A DNA stretch of 64,000 bases, from NCBI GenBank assembly GCA_905235115.1, contig CAJOKT010000002.1, positions 1 to 64,000 on the forward strand, in the 5' to 3' direction. Numbering within the stretch: the stretch's first letter is position 1; each line of letters starts with the position of its first letter. The translations under genes and the position numbers were made by a program. Shown here one piece after another: positions 53,610-59,973 of this stretch. The notes beneath the pieces were generated by a model that saw only the letters and a program-made list of their open reading frames with translations, was not told where the DNA came from and ran no database searches. This DNA comes from an uncultured Peptostreptococcaceae bacterium (GTDB taxonomy: Bacteria > Bacillota > Clostridia > Peptostreptococcales > Anaerovoracaceae).

Positions 53610-54235
53610 AGCTTTACAGAACAGTGCTGAGAGAAGCAACTGCTGAACAGATCATACAGAAGTCCAGGTTCATCTGCCACATAAAACCTGTTGTAAGCAG
53701 GGAGGAGGCGGAGGAGTTCATCATGTCGGTCAGACGGGAGCACCGGGAAGCCACTCACAACGTGCCTGCCATGATCATCGGTGACAGGATGCAGATCCAG
53801 TGGTCCTCCGATGACGGCGAGCCGCAGGGCACTGCGGGAGCCCCCGTGTTGAAGCTTCTGAGCTCCATGGATCTCACCAATGTCTGTGTGGTGATCGCCA
53901 GATATTTCGGAGGGATCAAGCTGGGCACAGGGGGCCTGGCCAGGGCATATTCCTCCACGGCGAAGCTGGGGCTGGACGAGGCAGGAACCGGCGGTGCGTA
54001 TGAGACTTCCGTCATAAGCTATGAGATGGATTACAGTTCCTACGGGAGACTGCAAAAAACTCAGGGCGGTTTTTTTGCGGTGCTGGATGCGGAATTCGGT
54101 GAAAACGTGAAAGTGGATATTTCCTGTGATACCGAGAGAGAAGAGGACACAGGAACCTACCTCAAAGACCTGACGGGCGGCAAAGGGAAAGTTTTAAAAA
54201 TCGAAAAAATTGTCTTGACAAAAGAGGAGGCTTAG
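53606..54235 (+). CDS. yigZ: YigZ family (IMPACT-like) protein
   Basis: 209 residues. The family core is KSRFICHIKPVVSREEAEEFI, ATHNVPAMIIG, WSSDDGEPQGTAGAPVL and VVIARYFGGIKLGTGGLARAYS. The C-terminal RNA-binding-like DUF1949 domain is present. Function is unknown, perhaps translation related. The end of the gene (54215-54243) contains the consensus promoter for the tRNA array. Confidence 0.92.
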   Translation: MKLYRTVLREATAEQIIQKSRFICHIKPVVSREEAEEFIMSVRREHREATHNVPAMIIGDRMQIQWSSDDGEPQGTAGAPVLKLLSSMDLTNVCVVIARYFGGIKLGTGGLARAYSSTAKLGLDEAGTGGAYETSVISYEMDYSSYGRLQKTQGGFFAVLDAEFGENVKVDISCDTEREEDTGTYLKDLTGGKGKVLKIEKIVLTKEEA

Positions 54236-54243
54236 TATATATT
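54215..54243 (+). promoter_or_regulatory. promoter of the tRNA array, inside the yigZ 3' end
   Basis: TTGACA at 54215-54220 and TATATT at 54238-54243 with 17-base spacing; it starts 21 bases before the yigZ stop. The first tRNA begins 48 bases later. Confidence 0.7.
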
Positions 54244-54290
54244 TATTAAGTGCGTCAGGCGATTTGATGATTCGTCCTTCGTGCACATGC

Positions 54291-54367
54291 GGCCAAGTAG
54301 TTCAGTTGGTTAGAATGCCAGCCTGTCACGCTGGAGGTCGTCAGTTCGAGCCTGATCTTGGTCGCCA
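54291..54367 (+). tRNA. tRNA-Asp (GTC)
   Basis: Cloverleaf with acceptor GGCCAAG/CTTGGTC, anticodon loop CTGTCAC (GTC), T-loop TTCGAGC, encoded CCA at 54365-54367. Confidence 0.97.
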
Positions 54368-54374
54368 ATTTCAC

Positions 54375-54449
54375 GCTGGTGTGGCTCAACGGTAGAGCAG
54401 CTGATTTGTAATCAGCAGGTTGGGGGTTCGATTCCCTCCACCAGCTCCA
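54375..54449 (+). tRNA. tRNA-Thr (TGT)
   Basis: Acceptor GCTGGTG/CACCAGC, anticodon loop TTTGTAA (TGT), T-loop TTCGATT, discriminator T, encoded CCA. Confidence 0.97.
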
Positions 54450-54458
54450 AACATTCGT

Positions 54459-54532
<74 letters not shown>

Positions 54533-54536
54533 CTGT

Positions 54537-54621
54537 CGAGGGATTCCCGAGTGGCCAAAGGGGGCGGACTGTAAATCCGTTAGCTGAGCTTTCGATGGTT
54601 CGAATCCATCTCCCTCGACCA
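54537..54621 (+). tRNA. tRNA-Tyr (GTA)
   Basis: Class II tRNA with long variable arm. Acceptor CGAGGGA/TCCCTCG, anticodon loop CTGTAAA (GTA), discriminator A, encoded CCA. Confidence 0.96.
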
Positions 54622-54649
54622 TTTTTTCAAAACTTAATACTTTAAGCGT

Positions 54650-54724
54650 GCGGAAGTGGCTCAGGGGTAGAGCATCGCCTTGCCAAGGCGAGGGTCGCGG
54701 GTCCGAATCCCGTCTTCCGCTCCA
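54650..54724 (+). tRNA. tRNA-Gly (GCC)
   Basis: Acceptor GCGGAAG/CTTCCGC, anticodon loop TTGCCAA (GCC), encoded CCA. Confidence 0.97.
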
Positions 54725-54739
54725 TTTTTTAAAAAGTGT

Positions 54740-54816
54740 GGGCTCGTAGCTCAGCTGGATAGAGCAACGGCCTTCTAAGCCGTGTGCCTTGGGTTCGAAT
54801 CCCAACGGGCTCACCA
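54740..54816 (+). tRNA. tRNA-Arg (TCT)
   Basis: Acceptor GGGCTCG/CGGGCTC, anticodon loop CTTCTAA (TCT), encoded CCA. It reads the AGA/AGG codons that dominate here. Confidence 0.97.
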
Positions 54817-54850
54817 CATTTTTTTAACTAAGAGGTTTGGGGAATATCGT

Positions 54851-54925
54851 TGGGGTATAGCCAAGCGGTAAGGCAACGGGTTTTGATCCCGTCATTCGTA
54901 AGTTCGAATCTTGCTACCCCAGCCA
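54851..54925 (+). tRNA. tRNA-Gln (TTG)
   Basis: Acceptor TGGGGTA/TACCCCA, anticodon loop TTTTGAT (TTG), encoded CCA. Confidence 0.97.
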
Positions 54926-54936
54926 ATTTTTTATAA

Positions 54937-55012
54937 GACCCATTAGCTCAGGCGGCAGAGCACTTGACTTTTAATCAAGGTGTCCCGAGTTCGAATCTCG
55001 GATGGGTCACCA
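54937..55012 (+). tRNA. tRNA-Lys (TTT)
   Basis: Acceptor GACCCAT/ATGGGTC, anticodon loop CTTTTAA (TTT), encoded CCA. Confidence 0.97.
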
Positions 55013-55037
55013 TCTTTTATAGGGAGAACCTTACGAT

Positions 55038-55126
<89 letters not shown>

Positions 55127-55311
55127 TAGCTTATGACCGGACCTGGCAGTGCCGTTCATATAGAGATCACGAAGACTGTTTCGCGTTTTCGCATATCTTC
55201 CTTCGGGAGGGTCAGACCGTGAGATCGGCAAGTCGTGATTGCGAAGATATTTTTTCATTATGCGAGGAGCGAAGAACAGCAACGCTGCAGAATGAAAAAA
55301 ACAGCGAGCAA
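55127..55311 (+). other. 185-bp spacer inside the tRNA array with crossing inverted repeats
   Basis: No gene seen. ATCACGA (55166) can pair with TCGTGAT (55233), and ATATCTTC (55193) with GAAGATAT (55243) followed by TTTTTT; the pairs cross like a pseudoknot. TTTTTTCATT (55250) also matches AATGAAAAAA (55291). It may be an unassigned structured RNA, a terminator or a relic. Confidence 0.5.
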
Positions 55312-55403
55312 GGAGAAGTACTCAAGTGGCTGAAGAGGACGGTTTGCTAAACCGTTAGTGTTCGTTAAGGGCAGCATGGGTTCGAATCCCATCTTCTCCG
55401 CCA
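55312..55403 (+). tRNA. tRNA-Ser (GCT)
   Basis: Class II tRNA, acceptor GGAGAAG/CTTCTCC, anticodon loop TTGCTAA (GCT), long variable arm, encoded CCA. Confidence 0.97.
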
Positions 55404-55409
55404 TAATTT

Positions 55410-55485
55410 AGGGGTATAGCTCAGTTGGTAGAGCAGCGGTCTCCAAAACCGCGTGTCGAGGGTTCGAATCCTTCTGCCCCTGCCA
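55410..55485 (+). tRNA. tRNA-Trp (CCA)
   Basis: Acceptor AGGGGTA/TGCCCCT, anticodon loop CTCCAAA (CCA), discriminator G, encoded CCA. Confidence 0.96.
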
Positions 55486-55507
55486 GTTTTTTACAGTTTT
55501 TCCCCGC

Positions 55508-55536
55508 TTGACAATGTCAGGTTCGGTCATTATAAT
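55508..55536 (+). promoter_or_regulatory. perfect-consensus internal promoter of the tRNA array
   Basis: TTGACA at 55508-55513, 17 bases, TATAAT at 55531-55536. It gives the last three tRNAs (Pro, Met, Phe) their own strong promoter. Confidence 0.9.
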
Positions 55537-55553
55537 GAAATAGTTGCCGATGA

Positions 55554-55630
55554 CGGGGTGTAGCGCAGCTTGGTAGCGCAACTGGTTTGGGACCAGTGGG
55601 CCGCAGGTTCAAATCCTGTCACCCCGACCA
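55554..55630 (+). tRNA. tRNA-Pro (TGG)
   Basis: Acceptor CGGGGTG/CACCCCG, anticodon loop TTTGGGA (TGG), discriminator A, encoded CCA. Confidence 0.97.
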
Positions 55631-55639
55631 GTAGAATTT

Positions 55640-55715
55640 GGGCCTCTAGCTCAGTGGTTAGAGCATCCGGCTCATAACCGGCAGGTCCCGGGTTCAAATC
55701 CCTGGAGGCCCACCA
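55640..55715 (+). tRNA. tRNA-Met (CAT), elongator-type or Ile2
   Basis: Acceptor GGGCCTC/GAGGCCC, anticodon loop CTCATAA (CAT), encoded CCA. The paired first acceptor base and lack of the three G-C pairs typical of initiator stems argue against initiator tRNA. A lysidine-modified Ile tRNA is possible. Confidence 0.92.
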
Positions 55716-55731
55716 TTTTAAGAAAGAATGT

Positions 55732-55807
55732 GCCCAGTTAGCTCAGTTGGTAGAGCAGGGGACTGAAAATCCCCGTGTCTCTGGTTCGATTCCGGAACTG
55801 GGCACCA
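55732..55807 (+). tRNA. tRNA-Phe (GAA)
   Basis: Acceptor GCCCAGT/ACTGGGC, anticodon loop CTGAAAA (GAA), discriminator A, encoded CCA. Last tRNA of the array. Confidence 0.97.
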
Positions 55808-55814
55808 TTTCTTC

Positions 55815-55843
55815 CGGCGATCCGCAAGGATCGCCGTTTTTTA
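55815..55843 (+). terminator. terminator of the tRNA array
   Basis: CGGCGATCC/GGATCGCCG stem with GCAA tetraloop and TTTTTTATT. Confidence 0.93.
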
Positions 55844-55849
55844 TTGTAC

Positions 55850-56455
55850 ACCTTAGTGGAGGTTCCGAGGACAGGAGTCCGAGGAACAATAAACCACCGG
55901 CTATGCCGGTGCGCTTAGGCATCTTTAGATCAAAGCAAAAAAATTACCTCAACGTGGTATGATGGACTTGGTTCGCCAACCAAGCCATCATGACGAGGAG
56001 GTAATTTATGAACGATAACAATAGTTTAGCACATACCACGTGCATTTGCTCGTGGAGATACCGCCGAAGTACAGCGTTAAAGATATCGTCGGGTACATCA
56101 AAGGAAAAAGTTCGCTGATGATCTTTGATCGTCATGCCAATCTAAAATATAAATATGGCAACAGACACTTCTGGTGCCGCGGGTACTATGTCGACACGGT
56201 CGGCAAGAACGCAAAGAAGATCGAAGAATACATCCGTCAGCAACTCCAGGAAGACATCGCGGCGGACCAACTCACAATGAAGGAATACATCGATCCGTTC
56301 ACCGGAGAGAAAGTCAAGAGATGAGATCCTTTAGGATCGGTTGAGGAGAACGTGCGGTTGGCGGACCTTTCGACGAGTCTTAAGACTCCGCAGGTAAGAG
56401 GCCCTTGTAGGGCCAAAGTAAAACTACCGGCTGAGCAGGTAGTTATTATTGTATA
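55850..56455 (+). mobile_element. decayed IS200/IS605-type insertion sequence
   Basis: The left end region shows CCACCGGCTATGCCGGTG (about 55893-55910) and the right end CTACCGGCTGAGCAGGTAG (about 56425-56443), the subterminal hairpins expected for this family. Between them lies a broken tnpA. AAATTACCTC (55940) and GAGGTAATTT (55998) enclose the perfect hairpin ATGATGG-ACTTGGTTCGCCAACCAAG-CCATCAT (55959-55991). This type of 5' structure traps the tnpA ribosome site in IS200. Exact ends are uncertain. It inserted directly behind the tRNA terminator. Confidence 0.8.
56008..56324 (+). pseudogene. tnpA: broken IS200-type Y1 transposase (tnpA)
   Basis: ATG 56008 with GAGGAGG starts the normal N-terminus MNDNNSLAHTT and then breaks at 56040. 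The next frame continues with HLLVEIPPKYSVKDIVGYIKG, FDRHANLKYKYGNRHFWCRGYYVDTVGKN and DPFTGEKVKR, the typical middle and end of IS200 transposases. About 50 codons, including the usual metal-binding HUH motif (H-x-H), have been lost with a frame change. The tyrosine in the RGYYVDTVG region remains. It cannot encode an active transposase. Confidence 0.88.
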
Positions 56456-56489
56456 AGGACCCTCCGTGGGCTAAGTCTGGCGATGGGGT

Positions 56490-56945
56490 GGGCCACAATA
56501 TGCGGTTTATAGGTTTTGCGGCCCAAAAGTTGAATGACAGGTTGGGCCACAAAATGCGGTTTATGGGTTTTACGGCCCAAAATAATGAATGATGTATTGG
56601 GCCACAATATGCGGTTTATAGGTTTTGCGGCCCAAAAGTTGAATGACAGGTTGGGCCACAAAATGCGGTTTATGGGTTTTGCGGCCCAAAATAATGAATG
56701 ATGTATTGGGCCACAATATGCGGTTTATGGGTTTTGCGGCCCAAAATAATGAATGATGTATTGGGCCACAATATGCGGTTTATGGGTTTTGCGGCCCAAT
56801 AGTTGAATGATGTATTGGGCCACAATATGCGGTTTATGGGTTTTGCGGCCCAAAAGTTGGATGATGTATTGGGCCACAATATGCGGTTTATAGGTTTTGC
56901 GGCCCAAAAGTTGGATGATGTATTGGGCCACAATGTCAGTATTTT
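56490..56945. repeat. tandem array of about 8.5 copies of a 54/55-bp palindromic repeat
   Basis: Units begin with GGGCCACA at 56490, 56544, 56599, 56653, 56708, 56763, 56817, 56871 and 56925 (the last partial and divergent). Unit lengths are 54 or 55. Each unit has TTGGGCC and GGCCCAA as inverted repeats, so hairpins can form either within a unit or across the spacer. Most units carry GGTTTTGCGG; the second has GGTTTTACGG. The 'spacer' part is also conserved, which excludes a CRISPR array. Variants alternate (GAATGACAGG in units 1 and 3, GATGTATT in the others), pointing to duplication of unit pairs. Confidence 0.95.
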
Positions 56946-57006
56946 GCAGCTTGTGTTCCAATAAGAGCGAACTGAACAGGCAGTTCTTTATTCCACTATA
57001 TCATTA

Positions 57007-57035
57007 TTGAAAACATTCATCCTCCGTGGTATATT
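57007..57035 (+). promoter_or_regulatory. promoter of the acyltransferase operon
   Basis: TTGAAA at 57007-57012 and TATATT at 57030-57035 with 17-base spacing, 30 bases before the TTG start. CATCCTCCG (57018) and CGGAGGATG (57055) form a 9-base inverted repeat that could hide the ribosome site. Confidence 0.65.
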
Positions 57036-57065
57036 TTTCATGAGACTAATTACGCGGAGGATGTT

Positions 57066-58502
57066 TTGGTATTCTCAAGTTCAGTATTCTTAATGGCGTT
57101 CCTTCCGGTGACGCTTTTAATATATTTCCTTACGCCTGCCGGGTCCGTCAGGGCGAGGAACGCTGTGCTCCTCGTGGCGAGCCTTGTGTTCTACGGCTGG
57201 GGTGAACCTAAGTACATCCTGATCATGATCGTATCGATCATATCCAACTATGTGCTGGCTCTCCTGGTGGGAATGGCTAAGTCAAAGGGATCCACGAGTG
57301 CAGCGTGCGCCTATCTTGTGTTGGATATAGTGGTGAATCTGGGACTTCTGGGGTTCTTCAAGTATGCGGATTTTTTGCTGGAGACGGTGAACTCGCTTCT
57401 TGGAAGCGACATACCGCTCCTCGGCATAGCGCTTCCCATCGGGATCAGCTTCTACACCTTCCAGACCATGTCCTACGTCATCGACGTCTACAGGGGAAAG
57501 GTGGAGGCGCAGAGGGACTTTCTGACTCTGGCATGCTACGTGGCGCTTTTTCCGCAGCTCATCGCAGGGCCCATAGTCAGGTACTCGGACTGCGAGAAGG
57601 CTCTGAAGGCAAGGACGTCGGACCCCGGAAGGGTCACGGAAGGCATCAGGAGATTCATCTTCGGATTTGCCAAAAAGATCCTCATCGCCAACCAGATGGC
57701 CGCTGTCTGGGAGGAGATCTACGACATGAAGGAGGCCTGTACAGACATAAGCCCGGGCCTTGCCTGGATGGGAGCCATCGCCTTCACATTCCAGATATAT
57801 TTCGACTTCAGCGGCTACTCCGACATGGCCATCGGCCTGGGCAGGATATTCGGTTTCGACTATCTGGAAAACTTCAACTATCCTTACATCTCGTCCACCA
57901 TAACCGAGTTCTGGAGAAGGTGGCACATGAGCCTTTCCTCATGGTTCAGAGATTACGTATACATACCGCTGGGCGGGAACAGAAAGGGGCTTATGAGACA
58001 GCTCCTGAACATCGCGATCGTCTGGGCCCTTACCGGGCTCTGGCACGGCGCCAGCTGGAACTTCGTGCTCTGGGGGGTTTACTATGGCATACTTCTCATA
58101 ATCGAGAAGCTCTTCCTTCTGAAGGTCCTGAACAGGATCCCGGGGAAGCTGGCCTTCATAAAGCACGTCTACGCGCTGTTCCTGGTGACCCTGGGCTGGG
58201 TGCTCTTCAAGATCACCGACTTCGGGGAACTGATGGAGTTCGTGGGCTGCATGTTTGGCAAAGGGCCGGCCCAGCTTCCGGAGTTCAGATACTATCTGTC
58301 CTCCTACTGGCTGCTGTTCCTTACTGCAGCCGTCTGCTCCACACCCATAGTTAAAAAGATATGGACGGGTCTTCTCGGCAAACTGCCCGAAGGTTTTGCT
58401 GCGGACATCCCGGAGACCGCCGTCCTCGCCATATTATTTATAGTTTCGGTAGCCTTCCTGGTAAGCGGAAGCTACAACCCGTTCCTTTATTTCAGGTTCT
58501 GA
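57066..58502 (+). CDS. MBOAT family O-acyltransferase (AlgI-like)
   Basis: 478-residue multi-spanning membrane enzyme that moves acyl (usually acetyl) groups onto surface polysaccharide. Features: VLLVASLVFYGWGEPKY, GISFYTFQTMSYVIDVYRG, QLIAGPIVRYSD, FDFSGYSDMAIGLGRIFGF, FWRRWHMSLSSWFRDYVYIPLGGNRKG, and the active histidine in LTGLWHGASWNFVLWG. The start is TTG 57066 with CGGAGG upstream; an ATG at 57061 is in another frame. It overlaps no gene but is only 1 base from its partner. Confidence 0.95.
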   Translation: MVFSSSVFLMAFLPVTLLIYFLTPAGSVRARNAVLLVASLVFYGWGEPKYILIMIVSIISNYVLALLVGMAKSKGSTSAACAYLVLDIVVNLGLLGFFKYADFLLETVNSLLGSDIPLLGIALPIGISFYTFQTMSYVIDVYRGKVEAQRDFLTLACYVALFPQLIAGPIVRYSDCEKALKARTSDPGRVTEGIRRFIFGFAKKILIANQMAAVWEEIYDMKEACTDISPGLAWMGAIAFTFQIYFDFSGYSDMAIGLGRIFGFDYLENFNYPYISSTITEFWRRWHMSLSSWFRDYVYIPLGGNRKGLMRQLLNIAIVWALTGLWHGASWNFVLWGVYYGILLIIEKLFLLKVLNRIPGKLAFIKHVYALFLVTLGWVLFKITDFGELMEFVGCMFGKGPAQLPEFRYYLSSYWLLFLTAAVCSTPIVKKIWTGLLGKLPEGFAADIPETAVLAILFIVSVAFLVSGSYNPFLYFRF

Positions 58503-58503
58503 T

Positions 58504-59625
58504 ATGAGCGCAAAAGATCCAAATAAAAACATAATACTGACGGTATCCGCCGTGCTCATCATCGCCTTCCTGTCCCTGGGGACCCTGATCATGCCGGACA
58601 GGGAGAAGTCCGACAATGAGAACAGATACCTGGCACAGGCACCCCACTTTGATATCGAGGATATTCTGAGCGGAGAATTTGAAGAGGATTCAGAAGAGTA
58701 TCTGACCGATCAGATCATAGGCCGCGAGCAGTGGATAGGTATGTATTCCAATATCCTGAAGCTGGGGCTCAGGAAGGACATAAACGGCGTATATCTCCTA
58801 AAGGACGGTGTCCTCGCTGAGAGGACCACACCCTGGGAATTCGACCGGGATGCGTTTCAGGGGAATCTGGACAATGTGGCGCTCTTAAGAGATGATCTCC
58901 TGGGAGAGATACCCGTGGACGTGATTCTGGTGCCCTCTGCGTCTTTTGCGAACAGGGCTTATTACAACATGAGCACCAATTTCGATGAATATATCTGCTT
59001 CTCTCAGGCGGAGGATGCACTGGGAGACGACCTGATACTTCTGAGAAGCCAGATGGATCCCGGCATGTATTATAAGACGGACCACCACTGGAACATGAAG
59101 GGGGCCATGAAAGCCGCATCCGTCTATCTGTCCCGTGCCGGACTCAAGGTCGATCTTCCGGAGCTTGAGACGGTCTCCGGGGGATTCCGTGGGACCCTTT
59201 ATTCCAAGATACTAATGAACGGCGAGGTAACAGATGAAATCCAGCTTCCCGCAGGATGGGAAGACGACAGGACGAAACTCATTGCCGACGGAGAGGAGTT
59301 CGGTTCCATATATTTCGGAGAAAGACTGGATCAGAAGGATCAGTATGAGGTATATCTGGGCGGAAACTACAGCAGAGCGGACATCATCCCCGAGAACGGA
59401 TCGGGGAAGCCATCCCTCCTCATAGTCAAGGATTCCTACGCCAACTCCTTCGTGCCCGCCATTCTGGAAGACTTCTCCAGGATCACACTCCTAGACCCCA
59501 GATATTTCAGGGGTTCAGTGGAGGCTGTTGCGGAAGGCGAGGGATACGACAGGGTACTGATACTTTTCAGTACCGTTAATTTCAGTCAGCAGAAACTGGA
59601 ACTCACAAAGAGCATGTTGGGGTGA
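58504..59625 (+). CDS. DHHW motif protein (AlgJ/AlgX-like acylation partner)
   Basis: 373 residues with an N-terminal membrane anchor (about 9-28) and an extracytoplasmic SGNH-like domain. The DHHW motif is at residues 193-196 in YYKTDHHWNMKGA, and LLIVKDSYANSFVPAI supplies the serine block (KDSYANS). These proteins work with MBOAT acyltransferases to pass acyl groups to extracellular polymers. It starts 1 base after the MBOAT stop, so both are surely co-expressed. Confidence 0.9.
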   Translation: MSAKDPNKNIILTVSAVLIIAFLSLGTLIMPDREKSDNENRYLAQAPHFDIEDILSGEFEEDSEEYLTDQIIGREQWIGMYSNILKLGLRKDINGVYLLKDGVLAERTTPWEFDRDAFQGNLDNVALLRDDLLGEIPVDVILVPSASFANRAYYNMSTNFDEYICFSQAEDALGDDLILLRSQMDPGMYYKTDHHWNMKGAMKAASVYLSRAGLKVDLPELETVSGGFRGTLYSKILMNGEVTDEIQLPAGWEDDRTKLIADGEEFGSIYFGERLDQKDQYEVYLGGNYSRADIIPENGSGKPSLLIVKDSYANSFVPAILEDFSRITLLDPRYFRGSVEAVAEGEGYDRVLILFSTVNFSQQKLELTKSMLG

Positions 59626-59631
59626 CGGACC

Positions 59632-59973
59632 ATGGAAAAGAAAAACGAACTGGGCACCCTGAAGGTCGCCGAATATGCATTTGAAAAACTGGTAAAGGAC
59701 GCGGTGGACTTAACTGAAGGCGTGGAGACCATCGCCCCGGGAAGAAACAGCATCTCCATAAGGGAGGAAGAACGGGAACTGGTCATCGAGTTCAGCGTGA
59801 TCCACCGTTTCGGAGCAAGCATGTACTTTGCTTCGCAGGCGGTCCTGAGTTATCTGGAAGAGAATCTGAAGAGTCTGAAACTGGGCAGGGTCATAAAGAT
59901 CACCATGCGGATCACAGGCATCCGGACAAAGAAAGTTACGAAGCAGAACGTAGAGTATTCCGTGGAGTTTTAA
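59632..59973 (+). CDS. Asp23/Gls24 family protein
   Basis: 113 residues: GTLKVAEYAFEKLVKDAVDL...GVETIAP, then IREEERELVIEFSVIHRFGAS and VIKITMRITGIRTKK, the usual Asp23 pattern. Members near recG/fakA in Bacillota are small cytoplasmic or membrane-linked stress proteins of unknown action. It ends directly before the recG GTG. Confidence 0.8.
   Translation: MEKKNELGTLKVAEYAFEKLVKDAVDLTEGVETIAPGRNSISIREEERELVIEFSVIHRFGASMYFASQAVLSYLEENLKSLKLGRVIKITMRITGIRTKKVTKQNVEYSVEF

Noticed and set aside
56490..56945. CRISPR array
   Set aside because: The would-be spacers are conserved between units, unit length is 54/55 throughout, and no cas gene is present.
56446..56961. Open frames on the - strand through the tandem repeat (18-residue units such as WPNTSSNFWAAKPINRIL)
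   Set aside because: A 54-base period keeps any stop-free frame open automatically. The starts are TTG or lie within the repeat, no ribosome site is seen, and 55-base units shift the frame. I treat them as by-products of the repeat.
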